Source: Sequoia sempervirens (Eukaryota > Streptophyta > Pinopsida > Cupressales > Cupressaceae). From it: a stretch of DNA of 64,000 nucleotides. Below, one piece after another: positions 22,855 to 34,671 of this stretch (position 1 is its first letter; every line of letters begins with the position of its first letter). A program made the position numbers and the translations under genes. The stretch is from positions 62,001 to 126,000 of the forward strand of contig VDFB02254991.1 of the NCBI GenBank assembly GCA_007258455.2, in the 5' to 3' direction. The notes beneath the pieces were generated by a model, which was not told the origin of the DNA, did not search any database, and was given only the letters and a program-made list of their open reading frames with translations.

Positions 22855-25778
22855 ACAACTAATCAATTTTTTGTAAGATTCAGCGATGCCAAAAAGAATT
22901 CTAGTGACACCCTTGCTAGGCATCACCATATAGCAATGTTATCATAAGAAACAATGACGCCTATTTAATATCCCAACATTGATTAAACTAAACGACGATG
23001 CTAATACTTTTTAGAGGTATTGAAATTTGCAAACGATGACGCTCCCCAAATAGTGACGATATCATCGTCACTTTTTTTCTATAAAGTGATGCCCAAATGA
23101 CTTATAGCGACGCTATCGTGAACAACAATGCCCTTCTCTAATAAGAAAAAAATGAAGATCAATTTTCAACATGTGCCTTAATTTTTTTACTTTATTTGAT
23201 CAATGACATGCCTCTGACTTTGTTATGGTTTTTAGGCTAACTAGGTTTTGCAAGTTGGACGATAAAATTTGAAGTGAAGAATCATTCTCATCTTTGAATC
23301 TTATCATTGTAACAATTTTTTGATGCTTTTGGGGAAATTATAACCCATTTTACTATGCTTTTCATTTTATGTGTTAGGATCACACTAATTTTCATTTCAG
23401 TTTAAAAAGAATGCTCAAATGGGACTAAAATTGAACCCTCATTTTATCATTTTATTTTGGGATTAAAATTGAACAAGGCAACTGAACATTTCGTTGGGTG
23501 CATAAAATGAAGTCATCTTAGCTTTTGGGGCTAAAATTAATGAGCATTTGCTATGTTTTTGGATATGCAACTTTGTTATTGAATGTGTATGCACTTATCT
23601 CATGCTAGTCGGTGATCTTGAGAATCAAAAATATTCTTTGATAATTTGCATAATCACCCACATATTTTGATTTGGTTTAAAAATGAACCCTTTGCTAGTG
23701 CATGGAAAAGGTGTGGTGTGTGTTCTCTCCTTGTTTCATGTGAATTGGGATGATCAAACTACAAATGTACTTCCTTTCTATTGTTTATCTTTAGAGGGCC
23801 TACCTCCTTGCTTCAAAAGGAGGGAATCACCCAAGGGGTAACGAGCTAAACCCAAGCTCTTTCAAGTCACTATATAAAAATGTGTTTCTGATGGAAGTTA
23901 TAAATAATAGGTGTGGATGCATCATACTGACAAGTGTCACCCTTAGTATCCATGCGATACATCAAAATATCTTCATAGGAAGAGACTAGGAGGCCTCTTG
24001 GTTGAAGTAACCTTGAGCTAATCTTTCTACATGTATGGCCACCTTGAATGAAAGCCCTTACTAAGAACCATTGTTTAGAATCTAAAAAACTTTATGCTTG
24101 TTGGTGCAAGAATGGTCATTCTGAAGCCGTGCAACATTTTTACTATTCATTATTGAAATAGAAAAATCCTTAGGATGTTTGGATCTTCAGGAGTTTAAGA
24201 TTTGGTGGTCTCGAGAAGTGTGTGTCGTGGAGGGGAGCAAGTGTCGCCAAATCTCTAATTGTTCACATTGTCTTAGTTTTTAGAGAAATTCGAGTGGAGA
24301 TTCAACAAGTAGTACCTTTTGAGTCTAGGATGGTAAATTCTTGTGAGTCAATTAAATACTTTGCTTGGTTCCAAAACATTACAAACAAACATTCACAATC
24401 TTCCTCAAAATTTCAAACCCTTTGGTCTAAGTATGGATACCTTTTGAAATAGCCTTGATATTAATGCTTGTCCTAAGGATTTTATCCTTAGAGATTTCTA
24501 AATATCCTAACTTATATCTCAATCCATACTTTCCAAAGTTAACATAAGAAACTATGACTTGAATTTCATCATTTTCACAAAATGGACATTGTGAAATTTA
24601 TGATGTTTTTGACATAGACGTTTAGTTTGAAAACATAATGAAGACAAGTGTTCATGGTAAAATAAATTCACTTAAGCAAGATAAACTTGAAAAATTAAAC
24701 CCCACATGACCATTTGGAGATCGATTTCTCCCGTTGAACAACCCGATTTTACACTTGCTATTATTCAACAAAACTTTGAACTCATTAAAAGAGAAAAAAC
24801 TGATATCATTAGTAGTTTGAGAAGCTTCACTTTTGAAATAAAGGAACACCAACCCAATGGATAAACACAACAAATATCATAGAAGAATAAGAGGAACAAG
24901 TTGACATTGAGGCTAGAAGTCCCATATTACCACCACCCGCATGGCAATAAATATCCTCTTTTCTTCCATAAACTTGGACTTTTTCTAAATTATCTCACAC
25001 AAAATTAGAATCCTCAAGAGAATTTCTATAGGTTGTCATTTCAAACTTAGGAATCTTACTCCAAAATCTCTCAAAAAACACCTTTTAACACTTCACCAAA
25101 ATAAAACCAAATTGTTATACTATTTCTACAAATGTGTTTCAAGGAGCAATCCATACTTTTATATGTTCTTTTTCGGTCAAAATCTTGGTCTGTTTAACGA
25201 TAATGAACCTATCTAAAACATTGGGTCTTTAGGATTTGAACACTTTAGAGGTCTATCATGTTTCTCACTACATTGGTTTTTTCAAACAAAGGTTCACTTT
25301 AGGTCAACATTGGGTCAACCATTTCATTCACCCCTCCAAAAAATTTCATCCTTCACTTCACCTATCTTTGTAAAAAATTCAAATACACCAACACTTTTTC
25401 ACTTTAACATCTATCAAACCAACCCCTAACTTAGCTACTTTGTATGTGAAATGTATCCTTTTTCATGCACTTAGTTGAGTTCGTTATCATCATTGAACTA
25501 GTTTATCTTGAAGGTCACTAGTCTACCCTAAATATTTCCAAGTTCATAAACATCCTTTATCCTAACATCCAAATATCAAACATCAAACTTTTAAGCCCAA
25601 AATTTTTGTCCCAAAACGTTTGCAAAGATCACTTTCCATATCATCCACCTTTTCATATCCCATTATCATCATTGTTCCAAAAATTCTTAGAGAATCCCTT
25701 CTACCTAGATTTGAGTCAACTAAAGAGTTCAAACATTACATATCTCAACACAACTCTCCCATAGGTGACCCAAAATTT
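22855..25778 (+). other. Long 5' leader of element A
   Basis: About 2.9 kb with no recognised coding sequence. Near 22960-23125 are several GACGCT/GATGC-type motifs, including the near-palindromes GTGACGATATCATCGTCAC (23053-23071) and ATAGCGACGCTAT (23104-23116). The rest is AT-rich. Long leaders are usual in Tat elements. Confidence 0.6.
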
Positions 25779-26885
25779 ATGGTAAAGACAAGATCACAAC
25801 ACAAGAGAATCATGGAGAAAACCAAAGTCACATTTACCTCAAGTGATCCAAATCCTCTAGAATTTGATCTAAGTCAAGTTACCCCATCATAGAAACCATC
25901 ATCTTCATTAGGGCCATATGAGATAGAAGACATCATGAATAATCCATTTCAACTTACTAGGGAAGAAATCATGGAACATCAAGCCTTGGGAAGTGTAGCT
26001 CCAATTTTCCCATCATTTGTTGCACAAAATTTGACACAAGGCTTCACAACTCCATCATTAGGTCTAAATCAAACATCCACTCCTAGTCTTGGAACTAGCC
26101 TTGTCAAGGACTTTGGTCTAACTCTTCCATTTGAAAGCAACACACTTGTGGGTACCATTGATACCAATCCTCCATCCCAAACCACTACATGGAAACCTAC
26201 CTTTGGTTCTCCTCCCATTCTTTAAGATCCCCAGCACCCATATAAATCCCTTGAACTTCATTACTCCACCACAACCTCCACATATTGAGGACACCCCTCT
26301 TCATCCATAGCCATGAGTACCACAAGTGTTCCCACCATCACACAAAGTATTGTGGACCAAGTATCAAAAGTAGATCCAAAAGGGAAAGAAAATACCCTCA
26401 CACAAAGTCAACCCTTAATGCAAATAGGGAAATCTCTATCCAATCCTCCAACTGGTTCATCCGTACCATTAGTTTCACAAAACACATCCATCCCATCCAT
26501 TATCAAACCATCTCAAAAAAATCCCCTAGTCATGAATCCCATCACCCCGAGTAATACCTTATCTACATCCCTAACATAAGGAAATCCTCATGACATAGGA
26601 TAAGAGAATCTTTTTAATCAATGGACTCAAGGTCCTAGTGTGTCATTACCATCGCAAAATCTAATGGCACAATCTTCATCTTTTCCCATGGTCCCCTTCA
26701 CCATGAAAAATCAAATGGGACCTCAAACATACATTCCTCCACCCCAATCCACTATCTTACAATGAATGTTAAACCAAGGGAATTCCCAACCTCTCATCAA
26801 CAACTTGCTACCAACTCAAAACATCACCACTCAAAATCCATCATAGATGTCACAAAAATCAACCAATCCTACATTGCAAGTGCAT
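25779..26885 (+). pseudogene. gag: N-terminal Gag of element A (broken)
   Basis: The chosen start is the Met at 25779, giving MVKTRSQHKRIMEKTKV, a common beginning for Ty3 Gag in plants. The reading continues, with stops, through FQLTREEIMEHQALGSVAP and a Pro/Ser/Thr/Gln-rich region (IPPPQSTILQ, then MLNQGNSQPLINN) to QKSTNPTLQVH at 26885, where element E is inserted. The same frame resumes after E with the glutamine-rich segment at 30449. In-frame stops at 25890 and near 26770 and 26847 fall where Gln or another codon one change away is expected. Confidence 0.75.
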
Positions 26886-27895
26886 TGATGTAGAGAAAAG
26901 ACAAGCTAAAACAAATCACAAATAAGGTTTGAACCAAAATGGCGAAAATCTGTATTCTTGTTCATTCTTGACAATTTGCTCTTAAAACCTAAAACATGGG
27001 GGCAACAATTTGGGTTTTTTGGTCATAAATTTTAGTTTAGTTCTACTATTTTAAATGTAAGACTTGTTTGAAATACCCTTTTGGACATTATTCAACATAT
27101 CCTAAAACCAGGTGCAATTACTTTGAAATGATAGGGTCAAAAATTGATTGTCTCATTTGCAACTAGGCCTAAAACATGAAAAGATCAAATCTAGGGCATC
27201 ACCAAAACACATTCCAACCAAAACCCTGGAACCTACAATTTTCAGGAATAAAAAAATATACAATCGTAAGCCATTCCACCAGTTTTTTAGGAATTTCTAC
27301 CATGAGAATGGCAAGAAATGCAATTTACAAGTCCACTAGGAACCCTAAGTAGGGTTTCTGACCGGTTTCACTAAAATGCTAATATCTTTTCACAAAATCC
27401 ATAAAAATTGATCACACAAAAACAAAAAAGAATTTAAGAGTTCCCTTTACATGCTTCAAAAAAAATTTAGATTATACATTGCACTAGAAATTGGTACAAT
27501 TCCATGTAGCAACAAAGAACGTTTAGAAAATTGTAGAAAACAAGGTTTTCATTGCTCAAAACTTCAAATATCAACAACCCAACCTTATGGAAAATGATAT
27601 AAGGAATTTTAAGGCATTTCCAACCATATTCCAATCATTTAAAAATAACTTTTTAGGTTACAACTATTCATCTTCCATGTGACACCAAGAAAATACAAAA
27701 TTTGCTATGACAACATTTAGGCAACTTGACAATATTTTGTAACTACATACTAACTCACCCCTTAATGACTCAAATTAACTCAAACACCTAATAAATGGTA
27801 TTATAAGAGATTATTACATGAAATGGACTCAAGTAAAACAAAATTTCAACATTTGAACCCTCTTGGGGCATGAAAGTTTGGGTGCCCCTGCACCA
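26886..27895 (-). repeat. Left LTR of element E
   Basis: Plus-strand ends TGATGTAGA and CTGCACCA. Homologous throughout to 29432-30443. No usable polypurine tract is obvious on its right side. Confidence 0.8.
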
Positions 27896-29414
27896 TACTC
27901 CTACGGAAGTAAGATTCAAGCTCCACTTGAATGAAGGGTAGCAACATGAGAACTATGCTTGAAATATCTTGACTGATGTATTTATATTCCTACATATTAT
28001 CTTCTTTGAAATAATCCCATGCTGGTTTCATCTTCATGTTAGGTTTCTTGAACATTTGGCAAAGGTATTTGAACTTGCTAAGATAAGCATGTTCCCCAGC
28101 TGCACCTCTAAATCCTTCTTTTAACAATGATTTAACAAATTTCAAATGAAATTGATCATTCTTCCCAACATATTTCTTACACTCTTCCCCCTACACTTGG
28201 ATGATGTCAATGGTAACAAATTTATTTGTATCTACTTGTTTAGCACCCTCACAGGATATGTCTTCTTTTCCCTACTTTTCACACTCTCTTAGTGACCCCT
28301 TCAACATAACAACAACTGACTAAAGTAACTTGGTCTGCAAATCCACAATAGCAACCTTATCTTCCCCATCTATAGCTCTCTCTACTACTCTAATAGTAGA
28401 CATAAGTTATTTGCATCCTCAAACTCAAATGGTATATGTGTAACATGATGGACTAAATGGAAATCTTTGTTCTTGTATTCAAATAATTGAAAATATGAAT
28501 CCTGCATTGTGTTTACCAATAACTTACCTTGTTCCACTTGTACATTAGACTCAAATCCACTTGCTTCAAACAACTACAAATGATTGATCCTTTGCATTGG
28601 GAATAAAGAAGGTGAAGAAGAATAATCCACAACTATGTCAATATTGTCCTTCAACATGCTTCAGATATCCCATGGAAAATTAGATATGCCAACTATTGTC
28701 ATGGAAATCCAACGTCTGATCATAATTTAAAAATATACCTTGTCCTCCATCATGGACTGTGGGAACTCTTTGTGAATCATTAACATCATCCTTGACCTTA
28801 TCTTTGGATCTTTTTCTTCCTTCTCTATGATTTGGACAAACTCCTTTTCACTCACCAACATAGCACTAGAACCTATTTGTGATTCATGAACTTCCTCTTT
28901 CTCAAATGGATTTTTCTCTTCCATCAAAGATTCTCCAATATCTAGTTTTGTTTCCCTCTCTTGCCTTCTTCTTGATAGGCCATTTAACCTTTTTCCTTAT
29001 TGGCCAATGCCAACCATTTTCTTGGTTTTCTCTCTCAAACAACTATGGCATCTCAATATCCATTCTTCTTTCCATTTCTTTCAAGGAGTGTCTCAACTCT
29101 ATTATCTCTTGTTTCATATTTTTTTTTTTACCTCCTCTTCTTTCTTCTTCATCTCACTTTTCTCTTTTCTCATCAATGGTTTCTTACTTGGTACCTCCTT
29201 ACTCTGCAAGTCTCCATAGAATTTTCTCCTTAAATATTTCATTCTTCTTTCTCAAAAAAGTATCTTTCACCTTGCTTCTTCTTATCTTTGTGATACCTCA
29301 CCTTAGGCCTCTTTCTTTTCCTTGGCCTAGTCTTTTGGCATCCAAGCTCTTCCTTCAACTTGCAAAAAAGAAAAACAACACATAAACTCTAAAAACTTAT
29401 TTTCTTAGATATTT
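27896..29414 (-). pseudogene. Internal region of element E, charged coiled-coil reading
   Basis: Reading on the minus strand from 29385, a Lys/Arg/Glu-rich sequence starts KLKEELGCQKTRPRKRKRPK, followed by MKQEIIELRHSLKEMERRM (about 29115 to 29060) and NPFEKEEVHE (near 28900), then MLVSEKEFVQIIEKEEKDPK. It looks like a charged, helical Gag remnant in changing frames. A further piece (28573 to 28385) is unrecognised. The pyrimidine-rich plus-strand reading at 28879-29385 is a shadow. No zinc knuckle or enzyme motif is visible. Confidence 0.45.
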
Positions 29415-29428
29415 GGGCTATGATACCA
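29415..29428 (-). promoter_or_regulatory. Primer binding site of element E (degenerate Met tRNA type)
   Basis: The minus strand reads TGGTATCATAGCCC, one base off TGGTATCAGAGC in its first twelve, just outside the right LTR. Confidence 0.8.
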
Positions 29429-29431
29429 ATT

Positions 29432-30443
29432 TTATGTAGATAAAATACAAACTAAAACACATCACAAATATGGTTTCAATCCAAATGGTGAAAATGTGCA
29501 TTCTTGTTCATTCTTGAAAACTTGCTCTTAAAACCTAAAACATGGGGGCAGCAATTTGGAATTTTTGGTCATAACTTTCATCATATCTATGATATTAAAA
29601 ATTTAAGACCTATTTGGAATACCCTTTTGGACTTTCTTCAACATATCCTAAAACTAGGTGGGGTTACTTTGAAATGACATGATCAAAAATTGACTGTCAC
29701 ATTTGCAACTAGGCTTAAAACATTAAAATATTAGACCTAGGGCATCACCAAAACACGTGCCAACCAAAACCTTGGAACCTAAATTTTTTAGGAATGAAAA
29801 TATATACAATGGTAAGCCATTCCACCAATTTTTTAGGAATTTCTACTATGGGAATGGCAAGAAATGCAATTTACAAGTCCACTAGGAACCCTATGTAGGG
29901 TTTATGACTAGTTTCACTAAAATCCTAATATCTTTTCACAAACTCCATAAAAATTAATCACACAAAAAAAATGAAGTTAAGAGTTCCCTTTACATGCTTC
30001 AAACAAAGTTTAGACCGTATAGTGCACTATAAATCCGTAGAATTCCCTGTAGTAACAAAGAACGTTTAGAAAATTGTAGAAAATAGGGTTTTCATTGCTT
30101 AAAACTTAATCTCAAAAACCCAACATTATGGTTGATAATTCAAGGAATTTTAAGGAATTTTAAGGAATTTCCAACCATATTTAAATCAATTACAAAAAAA
30201 TTCAGATTACAACTATTCATCTTCCATGTGACACCAAGAAAATGCAAAAGCTATTATGACAATATTTAGGCAGCATGACAATATTTTGCAACTACATACT
30301 AACTCACCCCCTAATGACTCAACCCGACTCAAACACCTAAGAAATAGTCTTATAAGACCTTACTATATGAAATGGACTCAAGTAAAAAAAAATTCAACAT
30401 TTGACCCCTCTTGGGGCATGAAAGCCTAGGTGCCCTTGCACCA
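29432..30443 (-). repeat. Right LTR (5' LTR) of element E
   Basis: Plus-strand start TTATGTAGA (degraded from TGATGTAGA), end TTGCACCA. The last 252 bases recur at 1-252. A short triplication of AAGGAATTTT occurs near 30145-30165. Confidence 0.82.
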
Positions 30444-32370
30444 CACATGCCCTAGCTTTACAACTCACACAACAAGCTTATCAGCAATCTATCCAACAAC
30501 AACAACATCAATAAGAAGCTGTAGTAGCACAACAATAGAAGAAACAACAACAAGCCATCCAAAAACAACAAGTAGGATTAACGGCACAACAAGCAACACA
30601 ACAACAACAAAAATAAGTAGCCTTAGCAGAATAGCAAGCAACCTCAACACAACAACAACATCAAGTTCATCAAGAAGCCTTTGCAGCACAACAACAACAA
30701 TAGGTCCAACAACAAGCCCCAGTGGCACAACAACAACAACAATCCCAACAAGGAGCCTTGATGACTCAACAGCAACAACAAGTCTTACTAGCTCAATAGT
30801 ATACCCAACAACAACAACAACCAAGTTCCTACTATAATCCTCAACAAAACATCATCAATAAAAATGTGTTAGGAACATATACATCAACACCTCAATCACC
30901 TTCACAGAATCTCAAACCACCATACACCCCATACAATACCTTATCATATCAGAATCTCACATACAACTCATTTGTCATCCCAACATATGTTCTTCCACCA
31001 AACCCGCAATAAGATCTAGCATCACAACTTAAGGCCTTGTCACAAGAAATAGGATCTTTGAATGGGAAAGAAAAAGAAGCTCCATACACAAAATATATGT
31101 TCATATCCATTTGATTGAAACATTGCAATAGTACCATTCCCTCCCAGCTTTAAAATCACCAAATTCGATAAATATAAGGGGAGAGGAAGTCTGGTGGACC
31201 ATGTCAAAGAGTTTAACATCATGTGTATGGAGGTGGCCTACAATGATTCATATTCAATGTATCTCTTCCCTCAAAGTTTAATAGGTCCTGCAATGGATTG
31301 GTTTTCACAACTGCCTCCCAGTATCAAAACTTTCCAAGAAATCATCGATAAAATTCATCAATCACTTCTCCTTTAATCTTGACATGGACGTAACTATAAA
31401 AGAACTATACACTATCAGACAAAACAAAGGAAAATCTTTCGCTAATTTCTTACAATGGTGGAGACAAAGAGCTAGTAAGAGCAAGTGGCCTCTTCCTGAT
31501 GAACAACAAGTGTGGATAATCATCACAAATATAGATCTAGATCTATCCTTCCACTTAAAAATGTAGTGCATCATATCTTATGATGAGCTTGTCCCTAGAG
31601 CCCTTAACATTGAGAGAGCTCTAATCTCATAGGGAAACACCCAAGCTTACAAAGATAATCACCCATTAACTAGTTCAAATGCCAATCCTCGTATCTAGGC
31701 TATGAACAAGAACGTAACAAATTATGGTGTGGTAGATGCTAAGGTGGTCCTCAGTGCTCCTAGACCAAACAATAATAACATTTATAACATTTAATCAACC
31801 GTGCAACAAAAAACTCCTCCTTAGAATAAGCATATCAATAACACCAAAAAACAACAAAGGTGAACCCCTAATAAGAGCAACTATCCTAAACGTAAGTACA
31901 CATAGTTAACAAAACCCATTGAAGCCATCATGAAGAAGTTGGTAGAGTCAACCCTGATAATGCTTCCCAACTTTGAAAACTACCAAGAACCATAATAAAA
32001 ACCATACTGGTACAACAAGAATGATCTTTGTGACTTTCACAAGATCAAAGGACACAAAATGAAAAACTGGATGAGGCTCAAAAATATTATCCAAGGCCTC
32101 ATAGAGAATAACATCATATTTGTTGAGGTACCAGCCAAGAATTGGGATCTTAAGATATACAAGAACCTTATTCCAGATCATAGAAAAGGGAATAACAATG
32201 GAAAAGCTAAGGATTACACAAAAGTGCAACATACCTATTCCAATGTGGTCATTTCCTGTGATAGTGTCATTACTATCGTCACCATCAAAGGACCTAGTGT
32301 GGAATATGGAGTCACCACACAATGTAGAAAAATCATCATCCAAGGAGTCCCATCTCAATCTAGGGCATAA
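30444..32370 (+). pseudogene. gag: Gag of element A, main part, copy 2 (broken)
   Basis: Continuation of the Gag interrupted at 26885. A CAA-repeat glutamine-rich segment (30449-30830) is 39 bases (13 codons) shorter than in copy 1. The gag domain follows at 31150-31570 (DHVKEFNIMC, PAMDWFSQLP, DVTIKELYTIRQNKG, FANFLQWWRQRASKSKWPLP), with the same one-base frameshift near 31348 as in copy 1. A degenerate zinc knuckle (DFHKIKGHKMKNW in this copy) and RLKNIIQGLIE follow at about 32020-32105. Numerous stops are TAG or TAA in place of Gln. Confidence 0.82.
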
Positions 32371-33521
32371 CCTACTTTTCCAATATCAAATCCTAGCAAG
32401 TATAATCTCCTAGATCAACTTAAGAATACCCCCACATAGATATCAATCTTAGAACTATTGAGCCTATCCCCCGCACAAAGGGAAATCTTAGAGAAAGCTT
32501 TATCAAAGTCATCCATCCTGAGGATATTGATACAAATCAATTTCAAGCTATGGTAGGGCATATTACTAATCATCTTCTCACCTTCTCAAAACAACACCTA
32601 CCATCACAACCATCTCATAACCATGATTTACACCTTGAGGTTGTCATTCTTAAGAACAAGGTCAAAAAAGTATTAGTATATGGAGGTGTTGGTTTGAACA
32701 TTTGCACCCTTCAGTTAATCAAGAACCTGGGCTATTTAGAGGATACTATTGATAAAGAAAAGAGTACCATTATTAGAGAATATGATGACCAAGAGTGGGT
32801 ATCACAAGGCATCATTGCATTACCCATCCAAATGGGACCCATCATTGTAGAAACTACATGCCAAGTGTTAGACCTTGATCTTCCCTACAACATTCTACTT
32901 GGTTGTCCATGGATTCATGCCCTAAAAGTTGTAGCCTTGACCTATCATTAATGTGTAAAGTTTCCCTTTGAGGGTAGAGAAATTACCATCCATGGAGATC
33001 CTGAGCCTTTTTACTACTGCAAGAATCTTGATGCCAAGTTCTATAAGATCCCCCAAATACCCAAGAATGATAAAGGGCCTACACCATCTACCTGATTTGT
33101 TGACCCATCATCCCTTGCATCAACCTCGGGAATGGCTATAAAAAAAATGTGAAGGTAGGACATAATGATAATGGTTTCTAGAACAAATCATTCCTAAGAA
33201 ATTACTAAAGAATCTTGGCCTAGGTTGTACTACTAGCAAGGTCACCCTTATTGGAAAAGGTACTTCTACTAAATGGGTTGAGGCTTTGTCTTGGTTACTT
33301 ACATCACGTGATATAAACTTAGATGACTTCCCCCTTGATTTTTTTGACCTATTTGAGAGAAACTCCCTCTTCATAATATCCATAACATCCTTCACCCCAA
33401 GCAATCAACTGATTGAAATATGCCTAGTGTACCCATAGCTTATTGACATGGAACAACAAGGACCACCGATTCTATATTTATTTGAAAATGATGAAGCAAT
33501 CTCAAAATTCATGGGGATCCA
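32371..33521 (+). pseudogene. Aspartic protease region of element A, copy 2 (deleted)
   Basis: Same protease as at 2221-3691, with core KVLVYGGVGLNICTL (Tyr in place of the catalytic Asp) and NILLGCPWIHALK. About 320 bases downstream of the core are missing at 33128, where copy 1 has a direct repeat of GGGA at both ends of the missing segment. The sequence ends at 33521, at the LTR of element B. The Tat polyprotein resumes at 40620. Confidence 0.8.
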
Positions 33522-34500
33522 TGTTAAAGATCCAAGATACTGAGAGGGGGGGTGAATCAGTATCTTAAATTTTTTGATTAGATACCATCCAATTATTCCA
33601 ATGCAAAAAATAGTAGAAATAAATAAAAGCATTAATAAACATAAGACCAAAGAACGCAAGAACACCAATATTTTTACGTGGAAAACCCAAAATGGGAAAA
33701 ACAACGGTGAGTGTTAGCTCACAATATTGTATAACCAGTTATACAATATTACAAAATGGGTGGCTCACTGTCAGGACTCACTATCCAAAAACAAAAGCTC
33801 GTTGCCTACAGAATTACAACAATTGAATGGCTTTCAGCCATAAAATAAACTGACAGAGTACACCTAATAAGTGAAAATTTAGTTCCAATGTAGCTTAGTA
33901 AATGGACTTAACACATTTCATTATGTTCGCACTTCTTTTCTTCTTCACACACAAGACACACACATATCTTCAAAAACTATTTGTTATAGATATACCCAAT
34001 CTTCTTCACAAGCATCAATTAGGTCAACCTAGTTAGATGCACTTCATATTTACCAAAAATACAATATGTCGGCTACAAGCTTTAAAAAAGATAACTCACA
34101 TGCTTCAACAAGTCAGCATAGGCTAAAAATAGGTCACACATATATCCGCATAACAAAACTATTTTTCACCTTTGTACAATTTACTAAGGAAGTTGGCTAG
34201 AAATTAGACTTCAAACCAAAAAGAAAGAAAAAAATTGTAAAAGCACCAGATACATGAAGTCTCAATATAACGTGCTCCCAACATCTGTAAACCATTTCCC
34301 AAAATTGCAAGCAACAATGCTCACCAGAAAACAAATATAGATCAACATACTGGAGAATTTTAATAAAATACCAGTTCAGATACCAGACTAGAATACCAGA
34401 GTAACTTTAGTCTTGATCTTGCAGTTGCAACTCATATATCATGGTGACATCAATGACAAAAAAAAAGTAACAGAATGAGATGTTCTTCATTTTTCCAACA
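33522..34500 (-). repeat. Left LTR (3' LTR) of element B
   Basis: Plus-strand ends TGTTAAAGATCC and TTCCAACA. Contains the internal block TTTACGTGGAAAACCC and the inverted repeat ATTGTATAAC / GTTATACAAT around 33725-33750. Confidence 0.92.
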
Positions 34501-34514
34501 ATCTCCCCCTTTTT
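34501..34514 (-). promoter_or_regulatory. Polypurine tract of element B
   Basis: Minus strand AAAAAGGGGGAGAT directly before the LTR start TGTTGGAAAAATG. Confidence 0.9.
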
Positions 34515-34671
34515 CATTGATGGCAGCATGTGCCAAAACCAAAAAGAATATTTACAGAGTTCTTCTCCCCTATCACTAACAATTCACCACTTCACCCCCC
34601 CTTTGACATTAAGGACAAAGGGTGTGCCAAAAACAATTGAAAAACATTAAAACAAAGAAATATGTATCAAC

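Larger units (their letters stand above)
26886..30443 (-). mobile_element. Element E: small non-autonomous LTR element inside gag of A
   Basis: Two LTRs of about 1.01 kb (26886-27895 and 29432-30443) flank only 1.54 kb of internal sequence. The minus-strand primer site TGGTATCATAGCCC lies beside the right LTR, so this is a copia-type element on the minus strand. Flanks TGCAT and CACAT could be a decayed 5-base target duplication. LTRs differ by perhaps 13-15 percent by eye, more than those of host element A. Too short for polymerase genes. Confidence 0.78.

Noticed and set aside
22915..23140. Possible CACTA-type transposon end in the leader of element A
   Set aside because: GACGCT-like motifs resemble subterminal repeats, but I find no clear CACTA terminus, inverted repeat or target duplication.
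23140..25600. Host gene fragment in the long leader
   Set aside because: Short open frames (for example 24222-24452 and 24652-24873) have no recognisable domain or splice structure and lie inside the leader of element A.
28879..29385. 168-codon hydrophobic plus-strand frame
   Set aside because: It is antisense to a Lys/Glu-rich reading of element E. It is pyrimidine-rich and has no independent support.
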